DNA of 64,000 nt. It comes from Adineta ricciae (taxonomy: Eukaryota; Rotifera; Eurotatoria; Adinetida; Adinetidae). The notes beneath the pieces are model-generated. The model saw only the letters and a program-made list of their open reading frames with translations, searched no databases and was not told the DNA's origin. This document shows positions 37,146 through 52,800 of the stretch, piece after piece (position 1 is the stretch's first letter; each line of letters opens with the position of its first letter). The stretch spans positions 1 through 64,000 of the forward strand of contig CAJNOJ010000017.1 of the NCBI GenBank assembly GCA_905250025.1, written 5' to 3'. Made by a program: the position numbers and the translations under genes.

Positions 37146-38547
37146 GGTGCTAATCTAACACTCATTGTGTTCATTCTTAAAATAGCATTTTCCTTTATTG
37201 TTGTTCAATTTGAACACATATTCGAAGCATTGCCATTCTGATCAATGTTACATTAACCATAGACTAGAAGATAGAATGTGGAGATAAATTATTGTGTAGT
37301 AGAAGCAGATGCAAAAAAAAACGAACATCAAACACATTTGTTTCATTCTCTCTTCTCTCTCTCGCTTTTCGTTCTCTTTGCGTTGGTCGTATGAACAAAC
37401 AAATGAACGAAACGACGAGAAAAAGAAAAAGTTATTTAAATAAATGTTAATACCCGCACCAACACCGATCAGGAAGTAGGAAGAAGAAGAAGAAGGGCGA
37501 TGACCTAAATTGTATGAGAAAGAGCAGAAAAGTATCGTTGAACCTCGAAAAACGACAAGAAGATCAGAGGAAGAATTGATAATCAATTGAAGACGATCTT
37601 GACAATAATCTTCCAGTTCAATTCTCTAAAAAGAAGAATCTTCATTAACAAAGGATAGATGTGTGTATTGAAAAGTAAAGTATTTTCGTCGAAAGAAAGA
37701 GGGAATTTGTATTCGAAATATAAAACAAAAGATTGCGTTAAAAGAAGGACGACAAGTGCGTGATTAGTCAAAGGTCGATTACGTAAAATTCTTCTTCTTT
37801 TAGCTCTAAAAATCACTTACGTGTGTATATATGTCCTCTTTATGTCATTTCAAACACATTCTCTTGTGATTATAATGACAATTTCTTTGTTCACCAAACT
37901 ATGGGTCAACGTTTTGCTCCTCTTCTTCGGTTTTTTTTTTGTAAAGTATCACGCCCAAGGATTAAATCTCTTCTATGGACATAATTAATCAATGTATATT
38001 CGATCATTAGCCAGTTTACTTCAATTTGAAATCGAACAAATATCTTTCAATGCAATTTGTAGAATAACCTTCATGTGATAAAGCTTATGTGAGAAGAATT
38101 CAAGCTAAACAGTCTGTTGTTTATTTCTTTGATCATCTTTCGCATTTTGATGACGAACAGATCGTTTGTTTTTCTTCGAATCAGTTCGCTTTCGAGAAAT
38201 TTGAAGGATAGTCTTACGTCAATATCATAAGCGGTTTAAAGCTGCTCTTTTTTTCTCTTCGAGATTGAAGGATACTGTGTTCGTTGAATTTGACTTACAT
38301 TGCATCATCATTATCATCATTTGTGTTCTTTTCAGAGGAACTAAATTGTTTTTATGCAAATTACATCTGCTTATATAATGACACGTAAACTTCACCTTCG
38401 CATTTCGTTTGATAAGCAAATCAACATTCGTTTTTGCGTTCAAACATGTTTATGAAAAAAAAAATGGGAGAAAACAACAAGCAAAAGCACACTATGTTCG
38501 AGAATAAGGCGACTATACAAAGTAGGGCATTGCGACTATCGGGTGTG
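37146..38547. other. Gene-free spacer
   Basis: About 1.4 kb between two minus-strand genes. It includes a CT-rich tract near 37340-37375 and short open frames on the minus strand with hydrophobic, AT-driven composition. None has domain or splice support. Confidence 0.5.
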
Positions 38548-41500
38548 TTAATCTGAACTACTACTATCGTTACTAAGTTCACATAATTTTTCCATGGTAT
38601 TCATCAATTGACGTTGCATTGATTGGTATTCACGATTCGATAGAGTCATTCGTTCAAGGCGAGATTCCAATTGATCTCTAAAAAAGATCGGTTCGGGTAT
38701 ACTATGGGAAGATTTCATATGTACTTGTGTGATTTGAGAAGAGCAATCTTCGATTGTTTATTTTTTTCAATGGATTTCTTGCTTTCCATAGAAAAATAAT
38801 TCTAAACAGCACAGATACTCTCTCGTTGAGTTGGAAAAGCACATGAAACTAACTTGTTGTGATGTGGATGTTTCCCAGAAATCCGAATCCTCTTTCATTT
38901 CGGCTTCACGACCTTCATCCAGTCGTTCGAACAGGAATTCATTATCAAATCGATGATTCAGTAATAATTTTCTCACACAATCAATACTATACAAAGCAAT
39001 CTTCGTTTCGTAGCCATGAGATAACGGCTTTGCATCATAATTAACTAATGGCATACATTTTTCTAAATGAGCATAAAGCACAGCATTTGTCAATGGAGTT
39101 ATCATTACAGGCGAGAATTTGTAAAGTATCGCCTAGAACGAATCAATAGAATATCGTTGGACATAGAGAGCAATTCAGACACATACGAATCTTTCGATGG
39201 TGCTTTCAGACAGTGGTGGTTCGAAGAGACTACTAATGCAAAACCATGGAATCATCACCCATTTGTTGTATCGGGCAAAGATAAGTTTTTTCGGTGTTGA
39301 GGAGAATATATCGATAATCCGTACACAAGGTAAACGGCAATTCGATTGACGTTGTTGTTCTTCCTCATATTTCTTTTTTTGTTCCTCCTTTTGTTTCAAT
39401 TGGTTGGCTTCGATTTCTTCGGCTAGTAGTCTGTTCAAAATAAACAAATATGTTGAATGAAATACATCCTCTTCATTTCTCTTACTCTCCTTGAAGATTG
39501 AATTCATAGATGATCGCTAATAATGGTTTATGTGTAACCGGGTCTAATTCTTCGGGCTAAATATAGCAGCAATAAAATCTTTGTATATTGATATAAATGT
39601 ACGGTTTTTACTTTCAATGTTTTACAATCATCGATAGGTATAGCAATTTTATGATAGAGCAGAAAATCATTTACACAGACGAATGTTTCATGTGTAACGA
39701 ATAGGTTGACAAAATAGGATCCATTGGGTGAACGATCGAGAACTTCGACTTCAGTGGGAACGTTATCAATAACATTTCGAAATGTTTTGATGGCATCTGG
39801 AATGCTGGGTCAAAAGATAACCATATAGAGAATTCGAACTGAATATAGTAGTCAGGGTCTGTCAAACTCACATTCATTCCATAAACCATTCTTCTCCGGC
39901 TTAGCCGGCGCGATACCGGCTAATCGACATGGCACACTACGAACGCATTCATTACGGAATGGTACCAATATATGGCGTAAATTTGCGCGCGGTACACATT
40001 CTTGCCATGTGCCTAAATCAACAAGAAGTAAGCTACATTGATCTGTTTCTCGATGATATTCCAATAGCTGTGCTCGATTCCAAACATCCGGATAAGTCTC
40101 ATCACGTGCTACACAGCATAAGTTTGCACGTAGAGCGGCTTTGGATATTGCCAGGCGTTGAGCATCGAAACAACGATTGTAGAACTCACTAAAACCAAAC
40201 GGATGCAGTAATCGTTGCTTTGGACGATGAAAACATACTTCATCTTGGAGAAAAAGTTGTCACCATGAGTGAGGTCATCGACCGTTTGCAAGAAGAAACT
40301 ATGTGGATGTCTAGCGGATACAACGATGACATTCTTACAGGATCGACCCAGATGAGATTCATAGATGAATTCGTGGGAGAAGTCATCAACTAAACAGAAG
40401 ATTGTCAGTTAGCGCCTTCATTCGCACAAGAAATATTCTTTACTAGGGATGAAATCATCGCTGTAGAGTGATGACTTGTTTTGTTTCTAAATAGAAAATA
40501 GAATAATACATTTGAGTAAAAAAAGGCTCATCTCCTACTGATTGAGTTTCTCTTGTATTAGGTTCGACAATTGAAACATGAGTTTCCCTAACGCGCGAAG
40601 AGAACTGTGATCGTTCTTGACGGAACATTACACCTGCTGAACAAAACTAGACGTGGCCGTTTGAGTCGTAAGAAAATACGAACTGTCCGAGATTGGTATA
40701 TTGATATTTGGTTGCGATAGATTAGGAGCGAATTGATTGACTAGGATCTGAAATAGAATAAACAAAGGTGTGAAATTGTGATTAATTCTATTTTTATTGA
40801 ATAAATATGAAAAGAAAATTCTATAGTTAACAAATTAACCTTTTTTTAAAAAGACACAGAAATAAATAATAATTTCAACATTTTCCTATCATACAAATCA
40901 AGATACGAAAAGATGAGTTACATATTTTATCAGTATTTATACGGGATTAGCAAGCTCGACTTGTCTTACAGGACGTTGAGCACGTCGACATGGATAACGA
41001 CTTGGTTTCTTTGTTCGTGGTTTAAGTAGCTGCGATTCACTACTAGTACTATGCGAATCGGAAGCTTCAAAGTAAACAATTTTATCATTCAATACCTATT
41101 TGGAAGAAAGTTAGGAGTATTTACTCGTTGCACTACTATCCGATGTCACGCTTCTTGATGATGGGAATAACTTTTGTCCGGCATCTCTTTCCGCTGCGAT
41201 TGGTTGATCGATTAAAGGACTGGCTTGCGTGACAGTGACCATTGGTAAATGGTTTTTATCTATAAAGTAGTGAGTGATAGTAGAAGAAATATGAGAAAAT
41301 GATGATTAACTCGTTTGGCTTGATTTTAAAGATTTCTTCTTTCGATTCAACGAAGGATTGTCACTGTCATTCTGCAATAAAAAGATCGTTGAGTGAAGTC
41401 AGTTGATCTTCTTTATCTAAATTGAATACTTCTTTGTTTTTCGATAATTTCTTTACAACTTTCGTTTGATGTTCACTTGAGCTACTCGTTCTACTAGCAG

Positions 41501-42749
41501 ATGATTCAGTTCGATCTCGAGTTTTTCGTTTAGGTCGTTTCGTTTCCACATGTTCATCCTAAATCATCTCTCAAAAAAACACATCACTCTATCAAATTTA
41601 TTCATACTTACAAAATCTCGGTCTCCTATTCGTTGACTAGGCCATTCCTTGTCATTTGTATCTTTGGTTGGTATCAAGGAAACATCGTTGTTATTTGCCT
41701 TGTGCATAGCAAGCATTTCGATTTGTAATGCGTCATATCGCATATGAATCGATTTTAATTCTTGCCGAAGTTGAATTAGATCTTGTTGCATTTTTTTGTT
41801 TCCTGCTTGTTCAGTTATCAATTTCTCGTCATAATAGCGCACCTTTCTTTCGGCTTCTTGTTTACGGTATTCTTCTAAGACGAGATCACGTTTGATTCGT
41901 TCGATTTCATCCATCAATGATTCGATTTGTTCGTTGGCTTCTTGTTCGAAGCAATGCGTTTCTTCGAGCTTTTTATTATACTCCACAGTAAGACGTTCAC
42001 ATTTCTGCTCGACTAATCGAAATTGAACACGCAAGAATTCATTATCACGAATAAGTTCATCACGATCATGAAGTCTATCATCTAAGATCTTCAACCGTTC
42101 GTCCCTAGTACGTAATTCATCACGTAATGTTTCATACGACTGAGAGATCTGAATACGAGCAGAACAGTAAAATTTTCGATACCAATGAATAAATCTCTTA
42201 CAGAATGATACTTTTCGGATAGCATACGGATCTGCTGCCGTTGTTGAAGCACGCATTTTATACAATCAATGCGTTCTTGGCTGAAATTCGTTTCGAATGG
42301 AGAAAGTTGTATGTAATATACACTGAGTTCAATGAACTTACTGTCTTTCAATGAACAATTTTCGCCGATTCGATGCTTGTCTTTCCAGAAGATCCATTGC
42401 TTTCTTCGTACACGTTTTCCAATACTATACGGTCATCATACATATCATTCCTTTTTGTATACAAATATATCTTACCGATATTTCATCCATCCTTCACGAT
42501 TNTGTAGGAACATTATCCGGTATTGATCTCTCGGTTGTTAATGACCCGTTGTCTAAACAGTTCAGAAAGAAAACGAACATGTCTCATGTCTTTCACCATC
42601 ATATTACCGGTTGTTGAGATGTGTTCAGTTTCGTTTTTTTCTGTATCATTCTCGACTGGTTTGTTCTTCCGACGCAATCGTTTTGGTGCTTTATTTTTTA
42701 TTTTCCGTTTTCCATTTGATTCATTAGTACTCAGAATTTCCGATGGCAT
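38548..42749 (-). CDS. Coiled-coil and tudor-domain protein (possibly two genes)
   Basis: Read as one gene with its start at 42749. The basic N-terminus (KRKIKNKAPKRLRRKNK) is followed by a Lys/Arg-rich exon, then a long coiled coil at about 41610-42200 (heptad-rich, for example DELIRDNEFLRVQFRLVEQ and QEANEQIESLMDEIERIKRD), then Ser/Lys-rich exons. A tudor domain lies at about 39850-40180, with LLLVDLGTWQECVPRANLR and CRLAGIAPA matching the aromatic-cage region and flanking staphylococcal-nuclease-like parts. A Glu/Lys/Gln-rich helix and a C-terminal coiled coil end SNDSSSSD. Tudor domains bind dimethylarginine, often on Piwi proteins. The joining intron (about 40748-40972) links a GTAAGA donor to an exon without ATG in phase 0. 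If it is not used, the first gene would stop at 40937. The N at 42503 must be ignored to keep the frame. Confidence 0.65.
42503..42503. other. Single-N join that breaks a coding frame
   Basis: On the minus strand the exon reads ...DNVPT, then the N. With the N counted, TGA follows two codons later. Without it the frame continues NREGWMKYRIGKRVRRK to a clean GTAAG donor. The N therefore behaves as an extra base. Confidence 0.75.
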
Positions 42750-43035
42750 GGTTTCAAACGTAACAAATCACGAAATTTCTACTAAGAAAACGTTTGTTTG
42801 AAAGATATACAGTACAATCAGAGAAGTGAATTGTGTTTGTTCATAACCAATCGAAAACGGTGGACAATTACCGATATGAGTGCATTACATATTCAGTTCT
42901 CCACTTTCGTTATGTTTTTATTGGCTTAATCCAACGAATACTGGAAACTATAATGAATCATGGTAAGTCCTACTGAACTAGATTTATATTCGATCTTAGA
43001 CTTATATATTCTCTAAAATCAAATTCGAATTTCTT

Positions 43036-45174
43036 TTATTCATAAACTGCGCCATTAGGGATAACATTAATTAATGTTTTACGTCTCAATTTCTTTAGAT
43101 AGTTTTGGTACAATCGCACATCATCGTGATCGGATCCAAACGCATGACGAGCGATATTCACCGCTTGAGACGCATGCTCAATAGCTTCTTTATGATACAA
43201 TAAGCCCGACAATGTTCGGGCGAGGTTATAATTCGTTGCAGCTAATGATGAATGATTTGGTGCGAGGGTTTTCTTTTGAATTTCCAATGTTTTATCAAAG
43301 TATGACAATGCGGACGAATAATCTTCCGTTCGATAGAACATTTCTCCAATTGTGCTGTAGGTTTTGGCTATGGATGAATGATGTAATGGAAAATGATGAA
43401 GTTCACTCTCGAGAGCTGATTGATAATGTTGAATTGCGTCGAGAAAGGTCCCATCGTGCTCGTAGACTTTTGCTAGATGATGATGAAGACTAGATATCTG
43501 TATGTGATCCAGCGGATGCGAATGGACGGCAATGTTCAACGCACATTTTAGATGTTTGATTGCATCATTCGATTGATTCACTTCGAAAAAAAGAATTCCA
43601 ATGTTAAGATAAATTGGCAGCAGACTAGAATCGCTAGACGGAAGATAATTTAGATAATATTTCAAAGCTTTTTTGTAATGTATTAAAGAGTTGTTTATGT
43701 CGTGTCGATGATGATGAATGAATCCGAGTTGTTCGTGAAGTAATGCTAATTGTTTAGAATCTTTGATTGTATTCGATTGAATCAATGCTTGGTAGAGTTC
43801 TTCAGCTTTGATGAATTGCTTTAATTCGATGAGATAACAGCCTAGTTTTTGCCAAAGTGTATCGCCTTCGATTTGTTCGAGATAATCTTTAATTTGCAAA
43901 TCATCTTCAGTTATTAACGTTAAATCGATTTGCCAGAGTTGCTCTTCCAGTTTCTTGACTTCACCAATACGAAAAAATGAATCGATAGAGAAAAGAATAT
44001 CGTTTTTGGAATTTAAATAATAACTGAATTTTTCCAGAGATATCAACTTTGTTGACGTCGGGACTTCAATTCGAAATAGAACACCACATAGATGACGTGT
44101 GTCTCGAGCCAATTGTGCCAGATTTAACGAGGAATCTTTATCTGTCGTTGCCCAGAGGAAGTTTTTGAATGTGAAAAACTCACTATAGTGTTTTCGCATT
44201 CGATGCAAATCGTTTTCCAATATACCTTGGCCATGATAAACGAACTTCAGATTTATAAGAACCGATTCGTCGTCGTGGTGATTCAATTGTTGATGAACAT
44301 CTCGAATAAATGAGCCAAAGAGAAAGAGTTCTTCGAAATTCTCACTACGAAACGCTTGGTTTAAAGCATGATAAAGAAAACACTTTCTTGTGTACCACCA
44401 AATTGCATTCGAACGCGTATAATTATCCTTAAAATCTTCGATAATATACAACTCGTTTGGATATTTCCGACGAACGTAGTTAAGAAAATGATTTCGAGAT
44501 TCTTTCCACTCGCTAGTTTCATTCAAGAGGATTTGTTTAGTTAAATATTGTACAATCATTCTTGACGAATTCAGAATTTCGTACAGAATGGTGTTATATT
44601 CGGAGAGTTGGAGTTTGTATCGAATACTTTCGCATACGGATTGAATGGTGACGAATATACCTTGAAATTTCTCGTATTGAATTATCCATCGTTCATTGTG
44701 AGATTTGTTCGTGGAAAGAACATAGATTGCAACAAGTTGACTTGTTTCATGGATAAATGAAAGAATTTTCTCAGCGAATGATTCCGAAAGTATTAGAAAT
44801 ACTTTTTCTTCTTTGATTTGAAGAATAAATGCGAAAAATTCATCAATGTTCGTAAAAATTCGCGAAGAACGAAATGTACTCTGCAGATAATTAATTTCAT
44901 TCGAATTGTCATCAAGACTTGCTGTTAACCAAATGATGATGTAATTTCGAATTAACGAACGTCTTGGATATTGACGTAAATTATTCGACGGTCTTCTTTC
45001 AACCAATGACACCGATCGACGCTTCGATTCCAAGCTAATGTCATGTGCGATCGTTTTCAGAACTAGTTGAGATGTGTTGCGCGATGTTGTTCCAACTTTC
45101 TGATAGGTTATTAACGCAGGTACAGAACCCGCATAATCTCTTGGCGATGATGATTTAAGACAGTGATTCCCCAT
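43036..45174 (-). CDS. ART-like/TPR (kinesin-light-chain-like) protein with degenerate active site
   Basis: A single-exon gene of 712 residues. Residues about 75-185 form a receiver-like alpha/beta domain (IIIWLTASLDD, EKVFLILSESF, AIYVLST). About 225-425 resembles the R-S-E class of arginine ADP-ribosyltransferases (YHGQGI, then FKNFLWATTDKDSSLNLA, then GVLFRIEV, then ILFSIDSFFRI). About 440-700 contains about six TPRs of kinesin-light-chain type (for example AKTYSTIGEMFYRTEDYSSA). The expected ART residues are missing: the Arg of YRG is His 314, the STS motif is Ala-Thr-Thr 342-344, and no Glu stands before ILF where E-x-E is expected. It is probably catalytically inactive. The start MGNHC could be myristoylated and palmitoylated. 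I recall many proteins of this architecture from bdelloid rotifers. It is flanked by spacers of 286 and 536 bp. Confidence 0.8.
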   Translation of the reverse strand: MGNHCLKSSSPRDYAGSVPALITYQKVGTTSRNTSQLVLKTIAHDISLESKRRSVSLVERRPSNNLRQYPRRSLIRNYIIIWLTASLDDNSNEINYLQSTFRSSRIFTNIDEFFAFILQIKEEKVFLILSESFAEKILSFIHETSQLVAIYVLSTNKSHNERWIIQYEKFQGIFVTIQSVCESIRYKLQLSEYNTILYEILNSSRMIVQYLTKQILLNETSEWKESRNHFLNYVRRKYPNELYIIEDFKDNYTRSNAIWWYTRKCFLYHALNQAFRSENFEELFLFGSFIRDVHQQLNHHDDESVLINLKFVYHGQGILENDLHRMRKHYSEFFTFKNFLWATTDKDSSLNLAQLARDTRHLCGVLFRIEVPTSTKLISLEKFSYYLNSKNDILFSIDSFFRIGEVKKLEEQLWQIDLTLITEDDLQIKDYLEQIEGDTLWQKLGCYLIELKQFIKAEELYQALIQSNTIKDSKQLALLHEQLGFIHHHRHDINNSLIHYKKALKYYLNYLPSSDSSLLPIYLNIGILFFEVNQSNDAIKHLKCALNIAVHSHPLDHIQISSLHHHLAKVYEHDGTFLDAIQHYQSALESELHHFPLHHSSIAKTYSTIGEMFYRTEDYSSALSYFDKTLEIQKKTLAPNHSSLAATNYNLARTLSGLLYHKEAIEHASQAVNIARHAFGSDHDDVRLYQNYLKKLRRKTLINVIPNGAVYE

Positions 45175-45710
45175 TGCATAGAAGTATTAAGTAAAATTTA
45201 TCTACTAGTGATATCAGTTACTTTGTTCTCATTTTCAGGGGTAAAATATTCTTATACTTCGTTTATCACAGTAAGAATTCATTGTGTAGATGATAACAGA
45301 AATATTGTAACGCGAAATTTTGATTATCTTTTTCTCACGTGGTGCTTGTATGTACGTGTATGTATACATAGGTAAAGAGAATGGAAGAAAGAAATGAATG
45401 ATTGTAAGATTTATTGGTGGAAAAATATGAAATTCATTATTTCGCGTTTGCTCAATCTTGACAGTTTGGTTATTAGAATAATTTTAACTCATTTTCTTAT
45501 GTAACATTCATCAAGGGAAAAAAACATCGAGTGCAGAATGAAATACTTTTCCCGCTCTATATTCCAAGCGGGAGAAATATACACTCAAGATGGTACTTTC
45601 TTTTTGAGTGTTTAAAAGTTTGTTTATGTTGATTTTCTGTTTTCAACTTAAATGAACATGTTGTGCACTATTTCTATTTGAATATACGTATGTTGCAAAA
45701 AAAAGCGAAG
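45175..45710. other. Spacer between oxidase 3' end and ART-like/TPR start
   Basis: AT-rich. Presumably contains the oxidase 3' UTR and the promoter of the ART-like gene. No specific element is recognised. Confidence 0.5.
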
Positions 45711-49845
<4,135 letters not shown>

Positions 49846-52800
49846 ATGTTCCTTCGCCTGTTGTTTGTTACCTGTTTGATTCTTACTGCACTTGCGAAAA
49901 AATCGAGGGTTAACGATGAAACTGAGCAAGTAGCAGAAAAACCCGTTTCACCTCGGTAAGTGAAAACAATTTTACCGTGAGCAATATTCATCTCACTTCC
50001 TTTTTATAGGCAACCAATATCAACAGCGCTTGCTGATAGCGATGAATGTAAGGTTGATGTTGAACGTCATTGTGCGAAAGGTGGAACGAAACTTATCCCT
50101 AATTTGAAAGTACTGGAATGTATTGACGATCTTGATAATGTAAGTTTGTAAAATTATCGCTGATTTTCTGTTTTTAATCATTGTATATACAGGCTGTTAA
50201 TCTGATCAGTAAAGAATGCCAAAATGTAAGTAGAAATTGACATTTATCGTACTTGAGAATACATATTCCGTTTAGCGAATCTATGAATTTAAATACAACA
50301 TGACACGCGATGTACGTTTTGATGATGCAGCAAATCGACTTTGTTCCAAAGATATTAAGTTGTTGGATGTCTGTAACGAGGAGACAGACGAACGCGGGAC
50401 TGGTCGTTTGATAACGTGCTTATACGAACTGCTGAAAAATATCACGGAACCAACTTGTCGAAATTTCATTCAACAAATACATTCGGTTATATTGACTGAT
50501 TGGCGTTTATCCGAAGGATTCACTCAGAGTTGCATGAAAGATATTGTCGAACAGAAATGTGGCCGATTAGATGACGAGAACGAAACAGTATGTATTCATG
50601 AGAATTTTCCATAGGAAAAACAAAACGATGTATTGTTGACTTTTAGCTTCCACATGATCAAGGTGCTGTTATTTCGTGTTTAGCAAAAAGTCAAAAGAAA
50701 ATATCTCCAGCATGTTCAAAAGAGATTTCACGTTTAACTGAGATGCAATCGGATGATTATCATCTCGATCGAGCATTGTATCTTGCTTGTCGAGGGGATC
50801 GTGAACGTCTATGCCCGCAAATTGCTAGTGGAAACGGACGAATCTATCGATGTTTATTTGAACAGAAGTTTAACACAATGATGTCACGCGATGTCAGTTA
50901 CAAAACACTGCTTTTTCCAGTTCTAAATCGAAAATTTTTTTTTAGTGTCGAAAGGAAGTTGATCGCCGGCAAAAAACGATAACTTCCAATGCTCTTCTGG
51001 ATGTACCATTACTCACTGGTAGGGTTTGAAGATATTAACTGCAATTTAGTAAGAACTATGTTTGCTTGTAGCATGTCGTAAAGAAATGACTGAACATAAG
51101 TGTACCGCTGACATGGATAGTCCTGACAAACAACTGACACTGATTAATTTACTGTTGTGTCTCGAAGATCGTATTAAAAAAGGTAAATTCAGCTACGGAC
51201 GCTAATCAAAATTTATCGATTGGTATTGTTCATTGATAAAAACTAGGTAACCTAATCAAAGAACAATGTCAACGTGAGATGCTTACCTATCGTCGTATGC
51301 TGATGTCTGATTATGCACTTTCACCTGAAATCATCTCGCAGTGTAAAACCGAAATGACCGAACATTGTCCCGCATTCTATCAGAAAGGTGCAAGTGGTTC
51401 CATCGATCAACGCGGTGGCCGAATGCTGCATTGTTTAATGGGTGCGGCAAAAAAACAAAAAGATTTTAGTCCGGAATGCGAAGGTTCTATCAAATCCTTA
51501 CTACGTGCAGCTGATCCAGGTAACGACATACGAGCTGATCCGTTACTTGAAACAACTTGTCGACCTGTGATTGAAACCTTGTGTCAAAAAATAAAACCTG
51601 GTGACTCAAATATTATCATGTGCTTGTTGGATCATTTAAAACATACGCGGATGTCAGCGGAATGCGAAGAACGTCTAATGGAAGTTGCCTATTTCATGGC
51701 TCGAGATTGGAGGTAAGGCACAGGAGAAAGTATAGCCAACGGAAATAAAGCATAATCTAAATAGATTGACACCTAAACTATTACAATCATGTCGAAGGAA
51801 TCTAAAGGCACAATGTAATCTTCCGTCCAATTGGACCATGCAAAGTAAAATAGACGATGCAACTGTAGGAACCTATCTAAGTTGTTTGTATCGACAAAAG
51901 CAACAAGTAATTGTTGGACAACGTTGTGAAAACATTCATAGATCATCTTTTCGTAGCTTGATAGAGAATGTCGCGATGAGCTATTACGATTGATGCGTAT
52001 TCGAAGTCAAACAATTGGTCTTATGCCTGAAATTGAAGATAAATGCATGACGGATTTAGCAACATGTCAAAATCCCGAAGTGAAAGGCGAGGTAACTTAT
52101 TTGTTTCTATTAAATTAGAAATAGTATATTGACCATTACTTTAGGAGATGAAATGTTTGCAAAAGAAATATGAGAAATTAGAACTGGAGTGTCAAAATGC
52201 CGTGCGAGAGTTTACGAAAATAACGATGTTGGATCCCGCTCTCGATTCCATTCTTACAAAAGCCTGTGAACCAATGATTAGTACATTCTGTCCAGTAAGT
52301 AAATGATTTATTCATGTAAGAATGACACGTAATATTTTAGAACCTTGGCGAGGGGAAAGAAAATGAATTGATTCGCTGCTTGATCAAAAATAAGAACAAT
52401 CCAAAGATGAATTTTCGCTGTAAAGCTGGAATCGAACATCATCAAATAGTAGGAACCGCCAAGATAGAATACATCAGCTAAGATTAATCATGTTTTTATT
52501 CTATTCTAGCTAAGCCTGAAGGACAAAGCCTTTCTCAGTAATCAATTTAACGAAAAATGCCAAAAGGAAATCACCGAGCACTGTTCGGACAAGAGAACCA
52601 AGTATGGTCTCTCATGTTTTGTATCAAAAGTGATATATTTGATTCTTAATTACATAGAGCAACGATCATTCAATGTCTGGCCAATTTAGCTCTTCAAGAT
52701 GATTTACAGAAGAAGAACCGAATCAAAGAAACATGCCGTGAAGAATTGAAATTCGAACTTCTCCAACGAGTTTGTAGAAGTTGCTTGCGTTAACTTTGGA

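Noticed and set aside
37248-37816. Two hydrophobic minus-strand frames upstream of the chitin-binding gene
   Set aside because: They reflect T-rich sequence; no signal-peptide pattern, conserved motif or splice join supports them.
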